A stretch of 64,000 nt of DNA from Thalassobaculum fulvum (GCF_014652915.1 NZ_BMZS01000006.1:248001-312000), one strand, 5' to 3'; positions 1 through 8,870 are shown, counted from the stretch's first letter. The notes: generated from the sequence alone by a model not told the origin. Numbers and translations are program-made.

Positions 1-697
1 CCGGAGCCGCGACCTCAGGGCCACGACCTTCGACCTGCGCACCTCCGGCGACACCCGGGGCAATCCGGACCGGGTGGTCGGCTACGGGGCCTTCGCGCTC
101 GAGTACGCCCACGCCGCCCGGTTGCCGGAAGCCGACCGGCGGCAGCTGATCGAGGCCGCACGGTTCGGCGTGAAGTTCGGCATCGAGCACGGCCGCACCC
201 CGAAGGTCGGCCTCGGGGGCGGGCTGTCGCCGACGCTCACCACCCGGCGTGCCTGCTTCGTCACGCTGACCCTCGACGGCCGGCTTCGCGGCTGCATCGG
301 CAGCATGGCCCCGCACCGGCCGCTGCTGCCCGACGTGATCGACAACGCCTGGAAGGCGGCGTTCGGCGACCCCCGGTTCCCGCCCCTGACGGCCGAGGAG
401 CTCGACCGGATCGAGGTCTCGGTGTCGATCCTGTCGACGCCGCGTCCGATGTCGTTCGCCGACGAGGCGGACCTGGTCCGGCAGCTGCGCCCGGACATCG
501 ACGGCCTGATCATGCACGACGCCGACCGCCGCGGAATCTTCCTGCCGAGCGTCTGGTCCGGCCTGCCGAAGGCCGAGACCTTCCTCACCCAGCTGAAGCG
601 CAAGGCCGGGCTGCCGACCGACCACTGGTCCGAGACATTGCGGGTGTTCCGTTACACCACCGAAAGCTTCGGGGCCGCGTTCCGGGAGGTCGCATAG
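1..697 (+). CDS. AmmeMemoRadiSam system MEMO-AMMECR1 fusion protein, 5'-truncated
   Basis: The reading frame is open from base 2, so the gene begins before the window. A GTG at 74 could start a free-standing AMMECR1 protein. However, the upstream residues (TSGDTRGNPDRVVGYGAFA) resemble the C-terminal end of MEMO (AmmeMemoRadiSam protein B), so I read this as the tail of a MEMO domain fused to AMMECR1. The AMMECR1 domain covers nearly all the rest: the family's conserved LRGCIGS-like segment is present as RLRGCIGSM, followed by AAFGDPRFPPLT and a VSVSILSTPRPM strand. MEMO, AMMECR1 and a radical-SAM protein co-occur in many prokaryotes and their reaction is unresolved. The radical-SAM partner would lie upstream, outside the window. 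The PAS gene at 700 follows after two bases. Confidence 0.85.
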   Translation, partial: RSRDLRATTFDLRTSGDTRGNPDRVVGYGAFALEYAHAARLPEADRRQLIEAARFGVKFGIEHGRTPKVGLGGGLSPTLTTRRACFVTLTLDGRLRGCIGSMAPHRPLLPDVIDNAWKAAFGDPRFPPLTAEELDRIEVSVSILSTPRPMSFADEADLVRQLRPDIDGLIMHDADRRGIFLPSVWSGLPKAETFLTQLKRKAGLPTDHWSETLRVFRYTTESFGAAFREVA

Positions 698-699
698 GC

Positions 700-1236
700 A
701 TGGCGAAGTCCCCTCCGCCGTTCGATTCGCCGCCGCCGCCGACCGCCTACGCGCCGGCCCCGAAGCCGCGCCGGCCGGTCGCGACCGGCGTGGACTTCGC
801 CCTCGAGAACACCCGCCAGCTCAGGGATCTGTGGTCGCTCAAGCGGCCGGGCCGCGGGGCCCTGCCGGCCTACCGGTTCTTCGACGAGCTGGAACTGCGG
901 CCATGGGCCGACAACCTCGTCCTGTACAAGGCCGAACGGCTCGACGACCAGTACGTCTACCGGTTCGAGAAGGTTGGCAAGGGCGTCGCCGCCATCGACG
1001 GCGGCGACTTCACCGGCAAGCTCATGCACCAGGCCCTGCCGCCGACCCAGCTTTGGGCGATCGTCGGGCACTACGACGCCGCGGTACGGACCCGCGGCCC
1101 GGTCGAGTTCCACGACACCATCCCGTCGCCCGACGGCGGATCGGTGAAATGGGACAAGCTGGTCCTGCCGCTCAGCGACGACGGTACCGAGGTCGACCAC
1201 CTGCTGATGCTGCTGTACGCCGAGAAGGTCGGCTGA
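700..1236 (+). CDS. PAS_5-like single-domain protein
   Basis: This 178-residue soluble protein has a proline-rich N-terminus (about residues 1-35) and then one PAS-like domain. Segments such as TRQLRDLWSLKRP, RFFDELELRPWADNLVLYK and DGGDFTGKL match the alphaproteobacterial PAS_5 type, where the family is typically one domain with no output module. Such proteins are presumed small-ligand or redox sensors; the ligand is unknown. The ATG lies two bases after the preceding stop and is preceded by GGGAGG, so the gene is probably translated with the AMMECR1 fusion. It shares its fold with the minus-strand protein at 5219-5728, although they are not close copies. Confidence 0.75.
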   Translation: MAKSPPPFDSPPPPTAYAPAPKPRRPVATGVDFALENTRQLRDLWSLKRPGRGALPAYRFFDELELRPWADNLVLYKAERLDDQYVYRFEKVGKGVAAIDGGDFTGKLMHQALPPTQLWAIVGHYDAAVRTRGPVEFHDTIPSPDGGSVKWDKLVLPLSDDGTEVDHLLMLLYAEKVG

Positions 1237-1274
1237 GCGTCGCCTCCCCGGGACAGCGGGCCCGACGTCGCCCC

Positions 1275-2855
1275 TTAGGCCCCCACCGCCGCCGGCAGCG
1301 GCCCGAACACATGCGCCGCACCGCGCGGGCCCTCCGGGCCGAAGGCGACGGCGTTCGGGATCGCCCACTGCGACGGATAGGCCACCGCCGGGGCGGGCCG
1401 CACCGGGGCGACCTTCTGCAGCGCCGCCATGGTCGCGGCATCGAGCCGGTCGTCGGCGATGATGGTGTCGATCAGGCTGACGTCGATGCGCGGCTGCAGC
1501 AGGGCCTGCTCCAGCCCCAGGCCGAACTCGCCGATGAACGAGCTGAGCTGGAAGATCGCCGGCATGATCTTGCGGCCGCCCGAGGCCCCGAGGCCGAACG
1601 CCGCCCTGCCGTCCTTGGTGGCCAGCACCGGGCACATGTTCGACAGCGGACGCTGGCCGGCGGCCATCGAGTTCGGCCGCCCCGGCCGCGGGTCGAACCA
1701 GTTGATGCCGTTGTTCATCAGCACGCCGGTCCCCGGCAGCACCACGCGCGACCCGAAGCGCGACAGCAGGGTGGTGGTGATCACCACCATGTTGCCCTCG
1801 GCGTCGACCGCCGACAGGTGGGTGGTGCAGCTGCGGTCGCCGACGTCGCCGGCATGCCCCATGGTCTCGAGACGGACCTTGTAGGCCTCGATCAGCGAGC
1901 TTGCGTAGGCCGCGTAGACCGCGGCATCCGGCGCCGATCCGGCGAACGCCTCGGGCAGGCGCGCCAGCGCGCCGGCGAAGGTCGGGCCGGCCGAGTAGCC
2001 GGGCACCAGGTTGAGGGTGTGACCGGCCCGCTCGCGCACGATCGGGTCGACGATGCGGGCCCGGTAGGCGGCCAGGTCATCGGCCGAGATCGTCGAGCCG
2101 CCGGCCTGCAGGTCGGCGACCAGCCGTCTGCCGGTCTCGCCGGTGTAGAAGTCCGCCGGACCGGCCTTCTGCAGCCGCTCGAAGGTGTCGGCGAGCGCGC
2201 CCATCGACAGCAGGCCGTACGGCGCCTCGGCCGGCGCCGACGGCACCAGGCCGCCCGGCAGCCAGACCCGCCGCGATTCCTCGTACTGGCCAAGCCAGCC
2301 CGCCTCGGCCGCGACCTGCAGGGTCGTCCACCAGGTCAGGCGGTGCCCGCGCCGCGCCATCCCGAGCGCCGGGCCGATGGCATCGGCCCACGACCAGCTG
2401 CCGAAGCTCTCCAGCAGCGTCGCATAGCCGGCGCAGGAGCCGGGGACCGCGATCGAGTGATAGCCCTGCAGGTTGCGGTCCTCGACCACCGCCGGCCAGG
2501 CGAACAGGTCGGCGGCCGCGTCCCGGCCGGCGTCGAGCGGGTAGGTCGCCGGATCCAGGCCGCGCGGCGCGATCATCCCGAAGTCCACCACCTTGGTGGT
2601 CCCCGACTTGGCCTCGTGCACCACCGCGAAGCCCCCGCCGCCGAGGCCGCTCATCCAGGGCTCCGCCACGCACAGCGCGAGGGCGGTCGCGATCGCCGCG
2701 TCGACGGCGTTGCCGCCGGCCTGCAGCACGGCGGCGCCGACCTGGCTCGCCTCGACGTTCTGCGAGGCGACAACGCCGCGCTCGCCGGCGACCGCCGGCT
2801 TGCTGACGGTCCAGGCCTCGATCGGGGCGGATTCCGGATAACTGACGGCGGGCAT
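1275..2855 (-). CDS. ggt: gamma-glutamyltransferase family protein (Ntn hydrolase)
   Basis: The product is about 526 residues. The family hydrolyses or transfers the gamma-glutamyl group of glutathione and related compounds, and the proenzyme cuts itself into two subunits. The nucleophile region is clear: CTTHLSAVDAEGNMV with the candidate N-terminal Thr at about residue 344, followed by MNNGINWFDPRPG, RPLSNMCPV and the oxyanion-loop-like GASGGRKIM. The ATG at 2855 was chosen because AGGAGA lies seven bases upstream; an in-frame extension to 2909 lacks such a site. No signal peptide follows this start, so a cytoplasmic role is possible. Related non-glutathione acylases cannot be excluded. It is a single gene, divergent from the gene at 2939. 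Confidence 0.88.
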   Translation of the reverse strand: MPAVSYPESAPIEAWTVSKPAVAGERGVVASQNVEASQVGAAVLQAGGNAVDAAIATALALCVAEPWMSGLGGGGFAVVHEAKSGTTKVVDFGMIAPRGLDPATYPLDAGRDAAADLFAWPAVVEDRNLQGYHSIAVPGSCAGYATLLESFGSWSWADAIGPALGMARRGHRLTWWTTLQVAAEAGWLGQYEESRRVWLPGGLVPSAPAEAPYGLLSMGALADTFERLQKAGPADFYTGETGRRLVADLQAGGSTISADDLAAYRARIVDPIVRERAGHTLNLVPGYSAGPTFAGALARLPEAFAGSAPDAAVYAAYASSLIEAYKVRLETMGHAGDVGDRSCTTHLSAVDAEGNMVVITTTLLSRFGSRVVLPGTGVLMNNGINWFDPRPGRPNSMAAGQRPLSNMCPVLATKDGRAAFGLGASGGRKIMPAIFQLSSFIGEFGLGLEQALLQPRIDVSLIDTIIADDRLDAATMAALQKVAPVRPAPAVAYPSQWAIPNAVAFGPEGPRGAAHVFGPLPAAVGA

Positions 2856-2938
2856 GACGCTCTCCTGGACGGGTGCGGACGGCGGGGCCGGCGTGCTAGA
2901 ACTACCCACCGGCGGAGGGATGAGACGGAGACAACGGT

Positions 2939-3589
2939 ATGGCGGCTCGAATCCGCTTGTCCAGCCTCGCCATGTGCCTGATCGCCTGGATCACGGCGCT
3001 GCCGGCGACAGCCCAGGAATCCACCGGGCGCGACTCGGAGGGGACGTCGTCCAAGCCGCCGGTCGCGCGCAAGGACGACTGCCAGAAGCTTCCCGGCGGC
3101 AACGCGCCGATCAACCGGCTGGTCAGGCTGGAAGGCGGGCTCTCGGTCCGCAACCTGGACCTCACCTACAACGGCAAGCCGCTGTTCGAGTACACCGACG
3201 AGGATTTCGACTACCTGCGGTCGCTGTGGCGGATCTGCGATACCTACGACTCGGCTACCACCGGCAAGATCGCGGACCGCCTGAAGAGCCTGATCGAGGA
3301 CGCCAAGGCGGTGCGCCGGGACACCATCGACTGGATCAAGCGGACCGAACAGGAAGCCAAGGCCCTGAAACCGGGGCAGGCCGGCATCGAGAAGATCCAC
3401 GACATGTGGCAGCAGATGCTGAATCACGAGTTCCACATGCTGGAAACCGACATGAAGTACATTGCCGGCGTGCTGTCGAAGCGCCGCGACGAACTGTATG
3501 CCGCCCCGCAGCCCCGGGAACGTACGCTGGTCTCGCCGTTCGACCCGGGCCCGCCCGAGCCGCGGCCGCTCGGCGGCAGCGGCGGGTAG
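2939..3589 (+). CDS. secreted protein of unknown function
   Basis: I do not recognise this 216-residue protein. A signal peptide is clear: MAARIRLSS, a hydrophobic stretch, then a likely cut in ALPATAQES near residue 25. The mature part has two cysteines (KDDCQKLP and WRICDTYD) that could form one disulfide, followed by a helical, charged middle region (about 95-180) and a proline/glycine-rich tail. It is probably periplasmic. Four bases separate its stop from the next gene, a small membrane protein, so the two may form an envelope pair. GGAGAC lies upstream of the ATG. Confidence 0.6.
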   Translation: MAARIRLSSLAMCLIAWITALPATAQESTGRDSEGTSSKPPVARKDDCQKLPGGNAPINRLVRLEGGLSVRNLDLTYNGKPLFEYTDEDFDYLRSLWRICDTYDSATTGKIADRLKSLIEDAKAVRRDTIDWIKRTEQEAKALKPGQAGIEKIHDMWQQMLNHEFHMLETDMKYIAGVLSKRRDELYAAPQPRERTLVSPFDPGPPEPRPLGGSGG

Positions 3590-3593
3590 GACG

Positions 3594-3830
3594 ATGCCGC
3601 CGTTGCCGACCGAAATCCGGGACCGCCACCGCCCGCCGGTCACCAAGCGGGTTCCGGCCAACGATCACCGGCCGTCCTGGGCGGGACGGGGCCATCTCGG
3701 GGCGTTCGTCCTCCAGCTCTCTGCGCTGATCCTGGTCAACCTGGCGCTGTGGGGGTTCTTCGCCTGGTGGGCGATGCGGTACGCCGAGGACAAGGTCTCC
3801 TTGCCGCCCCCGGGCTCCGGCCCGCTCTGA
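3594..3830 (+). CDS. small single-pass membrane protein of unknown function
   Basis: This 78-residue protein has a basic, cytoplasm-like N-terminus (about residues 1-35) and one strongly hydrophobic helix (about 37-60, from GAFVLQLSALILVNL to FFAWWAM). A short tail ends in PPPGSGPL. The ATG at 3594 is preceded by TAGGACG, which also contains the stop of the secreted protein gene, so the pair is likely translationally coupled. No family is recognised. Confidence 0.55.
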   Translation: MPPLPTEIRDRHRPPVTKRVPANDHRPSWAGRGHLGAFVLQLSALILVNLALWGFFAWWAMRYAEDKVSLPPPGSGPL

Positions 3831-3849
3831 GCCGGCCGGCATTCGCCGG

Positions 3850-5166
3850 TCACGCCGCCAGCCGCCGGTCGAGCCAGTCGCGCAGCTTGTACCAGGCGCC
3901 GACCGCCGGCAGGAACCACGGCCGGCCGTCGTACAGCGGACGGGTCTCGAACGGCAGTCCCTCGAAGGCGCTCGGCCGGTTGGTCTTGCCGAGGATCTTC
4001 AGCGCGGTCCGGTGGCCCAGGTGGCTCATCATCACGACACCGCTGCCGTTGCAGCCCAGCGCGTAGTGCACGCCGTCGCGTTCGCCCATATGCGGCACCC
4101 GGTCGAAGGTGAAGGCGACGTTGCCGGTCCAGGCATGCGAGATCTTCACGCCTTGCAGCTGCGGAAACACGCCGAGCATGTAGTCGTACAGCACCGGCGC
4201 GGTCTCCAGCGCGGTCTTGGTCCGGAAGCTGGCCCGCCCGCCGAACACCACACGGGTGCCGTCCGGCGACGGCCGGAAATAGAACAGCACCCGCTTGGTG
4301 TCGGCGACCACCCGCATGCTCGGGAACAGCTCGCGGATCCGCGCCTCGCCGAGCGGCTCGGTGGCGATGATGTAGCTGCCGACCGGGATCACCCGCCGGC
4401 GGAACCACGGCGTCGCGGCCCCGGTATGGCCGTTGGTGCCGAGCACCACCTCGCGGGCCCGCACCGGCCCGCGCGAGGTCCGCACCGTCAGGTCGCCGGC
4501 CTTGCCGTCGATGCCCTCGACCGCGGTATTGGCCGACAGCCTGACCCCCGCTTCCCGGCAGGCCCGTCGCAGGCCCTTGTGGTACAGCGAGGGGTGTGCC
4601 CCGCCGGCCCGCTCGACGACCATGCCGCCGTAGTAGAAGTCGGAGCCGAGCTCCTCGCGCTGCCGGTCCCGGGGGACCAGCCGGGCCTCGGCGCCGGCGT
4701 GTGCGTTGAGGGTCTCCACCCGTGCCGCCATCGCCGCGAATGCCGCCGGCGTGTGGGCGCCGACGAACCGGCCGGACCGGCGGTACTGGCAGTCGATGTT
4801 CTCGCGCTCGATGATGCGTTCGAAGTGGCCGTAGGACTCGGCGGCCTCCTCGATCATCGCCTGCACGCGGTCGGCGCCGTACAGGCGCTCGATGTCGCCG
4901 CCCTTGCCGACGTTGACCCCGCCCGACAGCATGCCGCCGCTCCGGGTGCTGGCCCCCTCCCCGAAGCGGTGAGCCTCGAGCACGGCCACGTCCACGCCGC
5001 CGCGCGCAAGCTCCAGCGCCGCCGACAGGCCGGTATAGCCGCTGCCGACCACGACCACGTCGGCCCGGTCCGGCGGCGGCGCGTCGCCCTCGGTGTCCGG
5101 CGGCGCGGCGTCCCACCAGTAGGGGTCGGTCTTGAAGCCTTCGGCGAAGATCGACTGGTCGGCCAT
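3850..5166 (-). CDS. DAO-family FAD oxidoreductase, gamma-glutamylputrescine-oxidase-like
   Basis: The 438-residue protein begins with the FAD-binding motif VVVVGSGYTGLSAALELA and has the STRSGGMLSGGVNVGKGG loop. Its C-terminal half contains AWTGNVAFTFDRVPHMG and LGCNGSGVVMMSHLG, as in DAO-type amine and amino-acid oxidases. Members close to PuuB/OrdL oxidise the amino group of gamma-glutamylputrescine or related amines to aldehydes, with peroxide as by-product. The PYWWDAAPPD stretch near the start is typical of this subgroup. The ATG at 5166 follows GAGCGAGG; the longer open frame upstream is unlikely to be coding. A second DAO gene lies at 12491-13858. The substrate is not settled by sequence. 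Confidence 0.85.
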   Translation of the reverse strand: MADQSIFAEGFKTDPYWWDAAPPDTEGDAPPPDRADVVVVGSGYTGLSAALELARGGVDVAVLEAHRFGEGASTRSGGMLSGGVNVGKGGDIERLYGADRVQAMIEEAAESYGHFERIIERENIDCQYRRSGRFVGAHTPAAFAAMAARVETLNAHAGAEARLVPRDRQREELGSDFYYGGMVVERAGGAHPSLYHKGLRRACREAGVRLSANTAVEGIDGKAGDLTVRTSRGPVRAREVVLGTNGHTGAATPWFRRRVIPVGSYIIATEPLGEARIRELFPSMRVVADTKRVLFYFRPSPDGTRVVFGGRASFRTKTALETAPVLYDYMLGVFPQLQGVKISHAWTGNVAFTFDRVPHMGERDGVHYALGCNGSGVVMMSHLGHRTALKILGKTNRPSAFEGLPFETRPLYDGRPWFLPAVGAWYKLRDWLDRRLAA

Positions 5167-5218
5167 GTGAGCCTCGCTCCGGTCCGGGATGCCGGCGGCA
5201 AGGCTACGCCGGCGTCGG

Positions 5219-5728
5219 TCAGCCGACAACGGGACGCTCCGACGTTTCGTAGACGGCGGCCCCCGCGAACTTGGCGATCCGGCCGTCGGCCCCGGCAAGC
5301 GGCAGCAGGACGCTCTCGAAGCTGCGGTACTTCTTGTCGACCCAGTCGAGCCGGCCGTGCGTCCGGACCGGCGCCCGCCGCGCGATCGCCCGGTGATAGA
5401 CCGAGACGACCGGATGGCCTTCGGGAAACGTGTCGCCGACGAGCCGGCCGGTGGTGTCGCGTCCCAGGGCGTCCACCAGATAGGTGCCGATCAGCGTGTA
5501 TCGGAGATCGGGCGCCGGGTCGCCCGACGAGGCGGCTTCCACCCGGACGACGAACAAGTGTCCCAGGTGCTGCACCAGATCCAACGGGTCCCACCGGTCC
5601 GCGGGAGGCACGTCACCTCCATCGCGGATAGACCTCCAATGATTGTAAATATCGACCAGCCTACGGTTTGCGACCTGCATGTCGAAATCGACGAAGTACC
5701 AGGGTGGCCTGTTCAGTCCCTCGCTCAC
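5219..5728 (-). CDS. PAS_5-like single-domain protein
   Basis: The protein has 169 residues from a GTG start at 5728, preceded by AAGGACG. It begins SEGLNRPPWYFVDFDMQVAN. The body is one PAS-like domain: RRLVDIYNHWRSIRDGGDVPP, LGHLFVVRVE, RYTLIGTYLVDALGRDTTG and a C-terminal SVLLPLAG strand. The family has no attached output domain, and its partner and ligand are unknown. ATG at about 5674 is a shorter alternative start, but the residues before it look conserved in kind. It is the upstream neighbour of the DAO gene, 52 bases away and on the same strand. Confidence 0.7.
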   Translation of the reverse strand: MSEGLNRPPWYFVDFDMQVANRRLVDIYNHWRSIRDGGDVPPADRWDPLDLVQHLGHLFVVRVEAASSGDPAPDLRYTLIGTYLVDALGRDTTGRLVGDTFPEGHPVVSVYHRAIARRAPVRTHGRLDWVDKKYRSFESVLLPLAGADGRIAKFAGAAVYETSERPVVG

Positions 5729-5991
5729 GTCCCGTCCTTGTCGACGCCCTGCATCCGGCGCCCGCTGTCGTCGACCGGTCCCGGTCGCCGACGACCCCGT
5801 GCTTCCATTGATCCCGCTATTGTTGAATCGACTGCCACAAATCCCGGGCGACAGGCTATGCGGAGGGCCGACACGGATCAACACCGGGCCGACGGAAAGT
5901 GCCCCGACTTGATCCACATCAGTGACCCGGCCGGCGAAACGGGGTTGATCTCGATTGACAGAATGAGACCCATTTGCAACAAGAGCCGTCA

Positions 5992-6006
5992 TGCGAAGCA
6001 TTCTCA
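5992..6006 (+). promoter_or_regulatory. Fur-family-like palindrome upstream of the iron-binding protein gene
   Basis: TGCGAAGCATTCTCA is an imperfect inverted repeat with 10 of 15 positions symmetrical (TGnGAA...TTCnCA). It resembles TGMRAATNATTYKCA-type boxes of Fur-family regulators in alphaproteobacteria. It lies 17 bases before the fbpA start. A consensus -35 (TTGACA, 5955-5960) sits upstream, but the -10 (AACAAG, 5978-5983) is weak. The rest of the 294-base gap (5729-6022) shows nothing else. Iron repression is inferred. Confidence 0.5.
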
Positions 6007-6022
6007 TCTCGAGGGAAACTCC

Positions 6023-7048
6023 ATGACCCGCAGCCTGACCGGCGCCGTGCTCGGATCCGTGATCGCCCTTGCCGCCGTGACGACCGCGGCCAAGGCCGAT
6101 GGCGAAGTGAACATCTACTCGCTGCGCCAGCCGTTCCTGATCGAGCCCCTGCTCGAGGCGTTCACGGCGAAGACCGGCATCAAGACCAACGTGGTGTTCG
6201 CCAAGGAAGGCGTGGTCGAGCGCATGAAGGCCGAGGGCGTGAACAGCCCGGCCGACGTCATCCTCACCGTCGACATCGGCCGGCTGAACGACGCGGTCGA
6301 GGCCGGCGTGGTTCAGGCGGTCGAAAGCCCGGTCCTCGCGGCCAACGTTCCGGCGAGCTTCCGGGATCCGGAAGGCCGCTGGTTCGCCCTCACCCAGCGG
6401 GCCCGCCTGATCTACGCCTCCAAGGACCGCGTGAAGCCGGGCGAGATCACCTCCTACGAGGAGTTGGCCGACCCGAAGTGGGCGGGCCGGATCTGCACCC
6501 GCAGCGGCAAGCACGACTACAACATCGCCCTGCTGGCCGGCATGATCGCGCACCACGGCGAGGCCAAGGCCGAGGCCTGGCTGGCCGGGCTGAAGGCCAA
6601 CCTCGCCCGCAAGCCGCAGGGCAACGACCGGGCCCAGGTCAAGGCCATCAAGGAAGGCGAGTGCGACCTGGCGCTCGGCAACAACTACTACTACGGCGCC
6701 ATGCTGGCGAACCCGGAGCAGAAGGCCTGGGCCGACGCCGTGAACCCGGTGTTCCCGACCATCGGCGGCACCAAGGGCACGCACGTCAACGTCTCGGGTA
6801 TCGCCATGTCGAAGTCGGCGCCGAACCGCGACAACGCCCTCAAGCTGATGGAGTTCCTGTCGGGCGACGAAGCCCAGGAGATCTACGCGACCGCCAACTT
6901 CGAGTACCCGGTGAACCCGCACGTCAAGTGGTCGCCGGTGGTCGAGTCATGGGGGCGGTTCACGCCGGACGACCTGCCGCTGTCGGCGATCGCCGAGCTG
7001 CGGAGCACCGCCGTCAAGATGGTCGACCGGGTCGGCTACGACGGATGA
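6023..7048 (+). CDS. fbpA: Fe(3+) ABC transporter substrate-binding protein
   Basis: The 341-residue precursor has a signal peptide ending near TTAAKADGE (about residue 26), so it acts in the periplasm. It binds ferric iron and delivers it to the inner-membrane permease. Family features are VNIYSLRQPFLIEPLLEAF after the signal, the RARLIYASKDRV strand, and the tyrosine cluster NNYYYGAM expected to coordinate iron, followed by VNVSGIAM. The ATG at 6023 has GAGGG upstream and follows the Fur-like palindrome. The stop overlaps the permease start (ATGA). Length is normal for the FbpA/FutA/AfuA family. Confidence 0.92.
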   Translation: MTRSLTGAVLGSVIALAAVTTAAKADGEVNIYSLRQPFLIEPLLEAFTAKTGIKTNVVFAKEGVVERMKAEGVNSPADVILTVDIGRLNDAVEAGVVQAVESPVLAANVPASFRDPEGRWFALTQRARLIYASKDRVKPGEITSYEELADPKWAGRICTRSGKHDYNIALLAGMIAHHGEAKAEAWLAGLKANLARKPQGNDRAQVKAIKEGECDLALGNNYYYGAMLANPEQKAWADAVNPVFPTIGGTKGTHVNVSGIAMSKSAPNRDNALKLMEFLSGDEAQEIYATANFEYPVNPHVKWSPVVESWGRFTPDDLPLSAIAELRSTAVKMVDRVGYDG

Positions 7049-8760
7049 CGGCGGAGGCCGATGCCTACCGGGGCGCCGCACCGGCGCCCGAGCAGTTCGC
7101 GGCGGTGCCCGGAGACGGGCGCCGCCGTTGGCATGTGGCCGCCCTGACGACCGCCGGCCTGGTGGCGTTGCCGGTGCTGGCGATCGTCTGGAAGGCCCTG
7201 TTCCCGACCGAGAACATCTGGCCGCACCTGGCGTCGACGGTGCTGCCGGGCTACGTCGTCACGACCCTGCTGCTGATGCTGGGCGTCGGCGTGGGCGTGT
7301 TCGTGATCGGCACCGGCACCGCCTGGCTGGTCGCCATGTGCCGGTTCCCGGGGCGTCGCCTCTTCGAGTGGGCCCTGCTGCTGCCGCTGGCGATGCCCGG
7401 CTACCTGATCGCCTATGTCTATACCGATCTGCTGGAGTTCGCCGGCCCGCTGCAATCGACCCTGCGCGCGGTGTTCGGCTGGACCACGCGGCGGGACTAC
7501 TGGTTCCCGGAGATCCGCTCGCTTGGCGGCGCCATCGCCATGCTGACCCTGGTTCTCTATCCGTATGTCTACGCCCTGGCGCGCGCCACTTTCCTGGAGC
7601 AGTCGATCTGCGTGCTGGAGGTCAGCCGGACGCTCGGCCGCAGCACTTGGCGCTCGCTGATCGACGTCGCCCTGCCGCTCGCCCGGCCGGCGATCGCGGT
7701 CGGCGTGACACTGGCGCTGATGGAATGCCTGAACGATTTCGGCACCGTCGATTTCTTCGCGGTCCGGACCCTGACCGCCGGCGTGTTCGACGTCTGGCTG
7801 CGCATGGGCAACGCCGGCGGTGCCGCGCAGATCGCCCTGGTCATGCTGGCGTTCGTGGTCCTGCTGATCTGGGCCGAGCGTCGGTCGCGCGCCCGTCAGC
7901 GCTTTCACCACACCTCGTCGAAACTGCGGCCGATCGAGGGCATCCGGCTGCACGGCCGCAAGGCCTGGGCAGCGACCCTGGCCTGCGCCCTGCCGGTCGC
8001 GCTCGGCTTCGTGGTGCCGGCTGCGACCCTCGCCGACTATGCGTTCACCAGCACGGCGGCCGAGTGGTCGCCCGACTTCGTGCGGCACGCGCTGAACAGT
8101 CTCGGCCTGTCGGCGGCCGCCGCCCTGGCGGCGGTCGGCCTCGCCACCCTGCTCGCCTATGCCGCGCGCCAGCGCGCCGGCGGGCTGGTGCATGGCGCCA
8201 TCCGGCTGGCCTCGGTCGGCTACGCCATTCCGGGTGCGGTGCTGGCGATCGGCGTGCTGATCCCGTTCGCGGCCTTCGACAACGCGGTCGACGCCTTCCT
8301 GCGCCAGACCCTGGGCGTCTCGACCGGCCTGCTGCTGAGCGGGACCGTGGCGGCCCTGGTGTTCGCCTACACCGTCCGGTTCCTCGCGGTCTCCCTCGGG
8401 GCGGTCGAGGCCGGGCTCGGCCGGGTGACGCCGAGCATGGAGATGGCGGCGCGAACCCTCGGTCACAGCCCGGGCGCCACCCTGCGGCGGCTGCACCTGC
8501 CGATGATCCGCGGCAGCCTGCTGACCGGCGGCCTGCTGGTGTTCGTCGACACCATGAAGGAACTGCCGGCGACCCTGGTGCTGCGGCCGTTCAACTTCGA
8601 CACGCTGGCGACCTTCGTCTACCAGTACGCCTCGGACGAGCGGCTGGAGGCCTGCGCCCCGGCGGCGCTGGCGATCGTGGCCGCCGGCATCCTGCCGGTC
8701 CTGCTGCTGGCCCGCAGCGTCGGCGCGGCGAGGCCGGGCCGGAAGCGCGACGGCACCTGA
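7045..8760 (+). CDS. fbpB: Fe(3+) ABC transporter permease (two fused permease domains)
   Basis: The 571-residue inner-membrane protein has two copies of the binding-protein-dependent permease domain, about 12 membrane segments in all. Each copy ends in an EAA-type loop that contacts the ATPase: EVSRTLGRSTWRSLIDVALPL in the first half and EMAARTLGHSPGATLRRLHLPM in the second. It forms the channel for iron delivered by the preceding gene, with which it overlaps by four bases. The usual third gene, the FbpC ATPase, does not follow; a different operon starts at 8926. An ATPase encoded elsewhere is presumed. Confidence 0.92.
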   Translation: MTAEADAYRGAAPAPEQFAAVPGDGRRRWHVAALTTAGLVALPVLAIVWKALFPTENIWPHLASTVLPGYVVTTLLLMLGVGVGVFVIGTGTAWLVAMCRFPGRRLFEWALLLPLAMPGYLIAYVYTDLLEFAGPLQSTLRAVFGWTTRRDYWFPEIRSLGGAIAMLTLVLYPYVYALARATFLEQSICVLEVSRTLGRSTWRSLIDVALPLARPAIAVGVTLALMECLNDFGTVDFFAVRTLTAGVFDVWLRMGNAGGAAQIALVMLAFVVLLIWAERRSRARQRFHHTSSKLRPIEGIRLHGRKAWAATLACALPVALGFVVPAATLADYAFTSTAAEWSPDFVRHALNSLGLSAAAALAAVGLATLLAYAARQRAGGLVHGAIRLASVGYAIPGAVLAIGVLIPFAAFDNAVDAFLRQTLGVSTGLLLSGTVAALVFAYTVRFLAVSLGAVEAGLGRVTPSMEMAARTLGHSPGATLRRLHLPMIRGSLLTGGLLVFVDTMKELPATLVLRPFNFDTLATFVYQYASDERLEACAPAALAIVAAGILPVLLLARSVGAARPGRKRDGT

Positions 8761-8870
8761 ACCCGGCCCGCGGCGGCGCCGGCTCGTCCGCGCCGCGACT
8801 TGGAAGGGTCGCGGGTTTCGGTATTCCCCAATAGATCGCAGCCCTGCCCGGTGTCATTTACGGGCCGTGT

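Noticed and set aside
831-2981. Very long open reading frames opposite or out of frame with real genes, such as 831-2981 (+) and similar ones across the window
   Set aside because: They arise from GC-rich codon bias, are Arg/Gly/Pro/Ala-rich without motifs, and lie over genes with clear family signatures.
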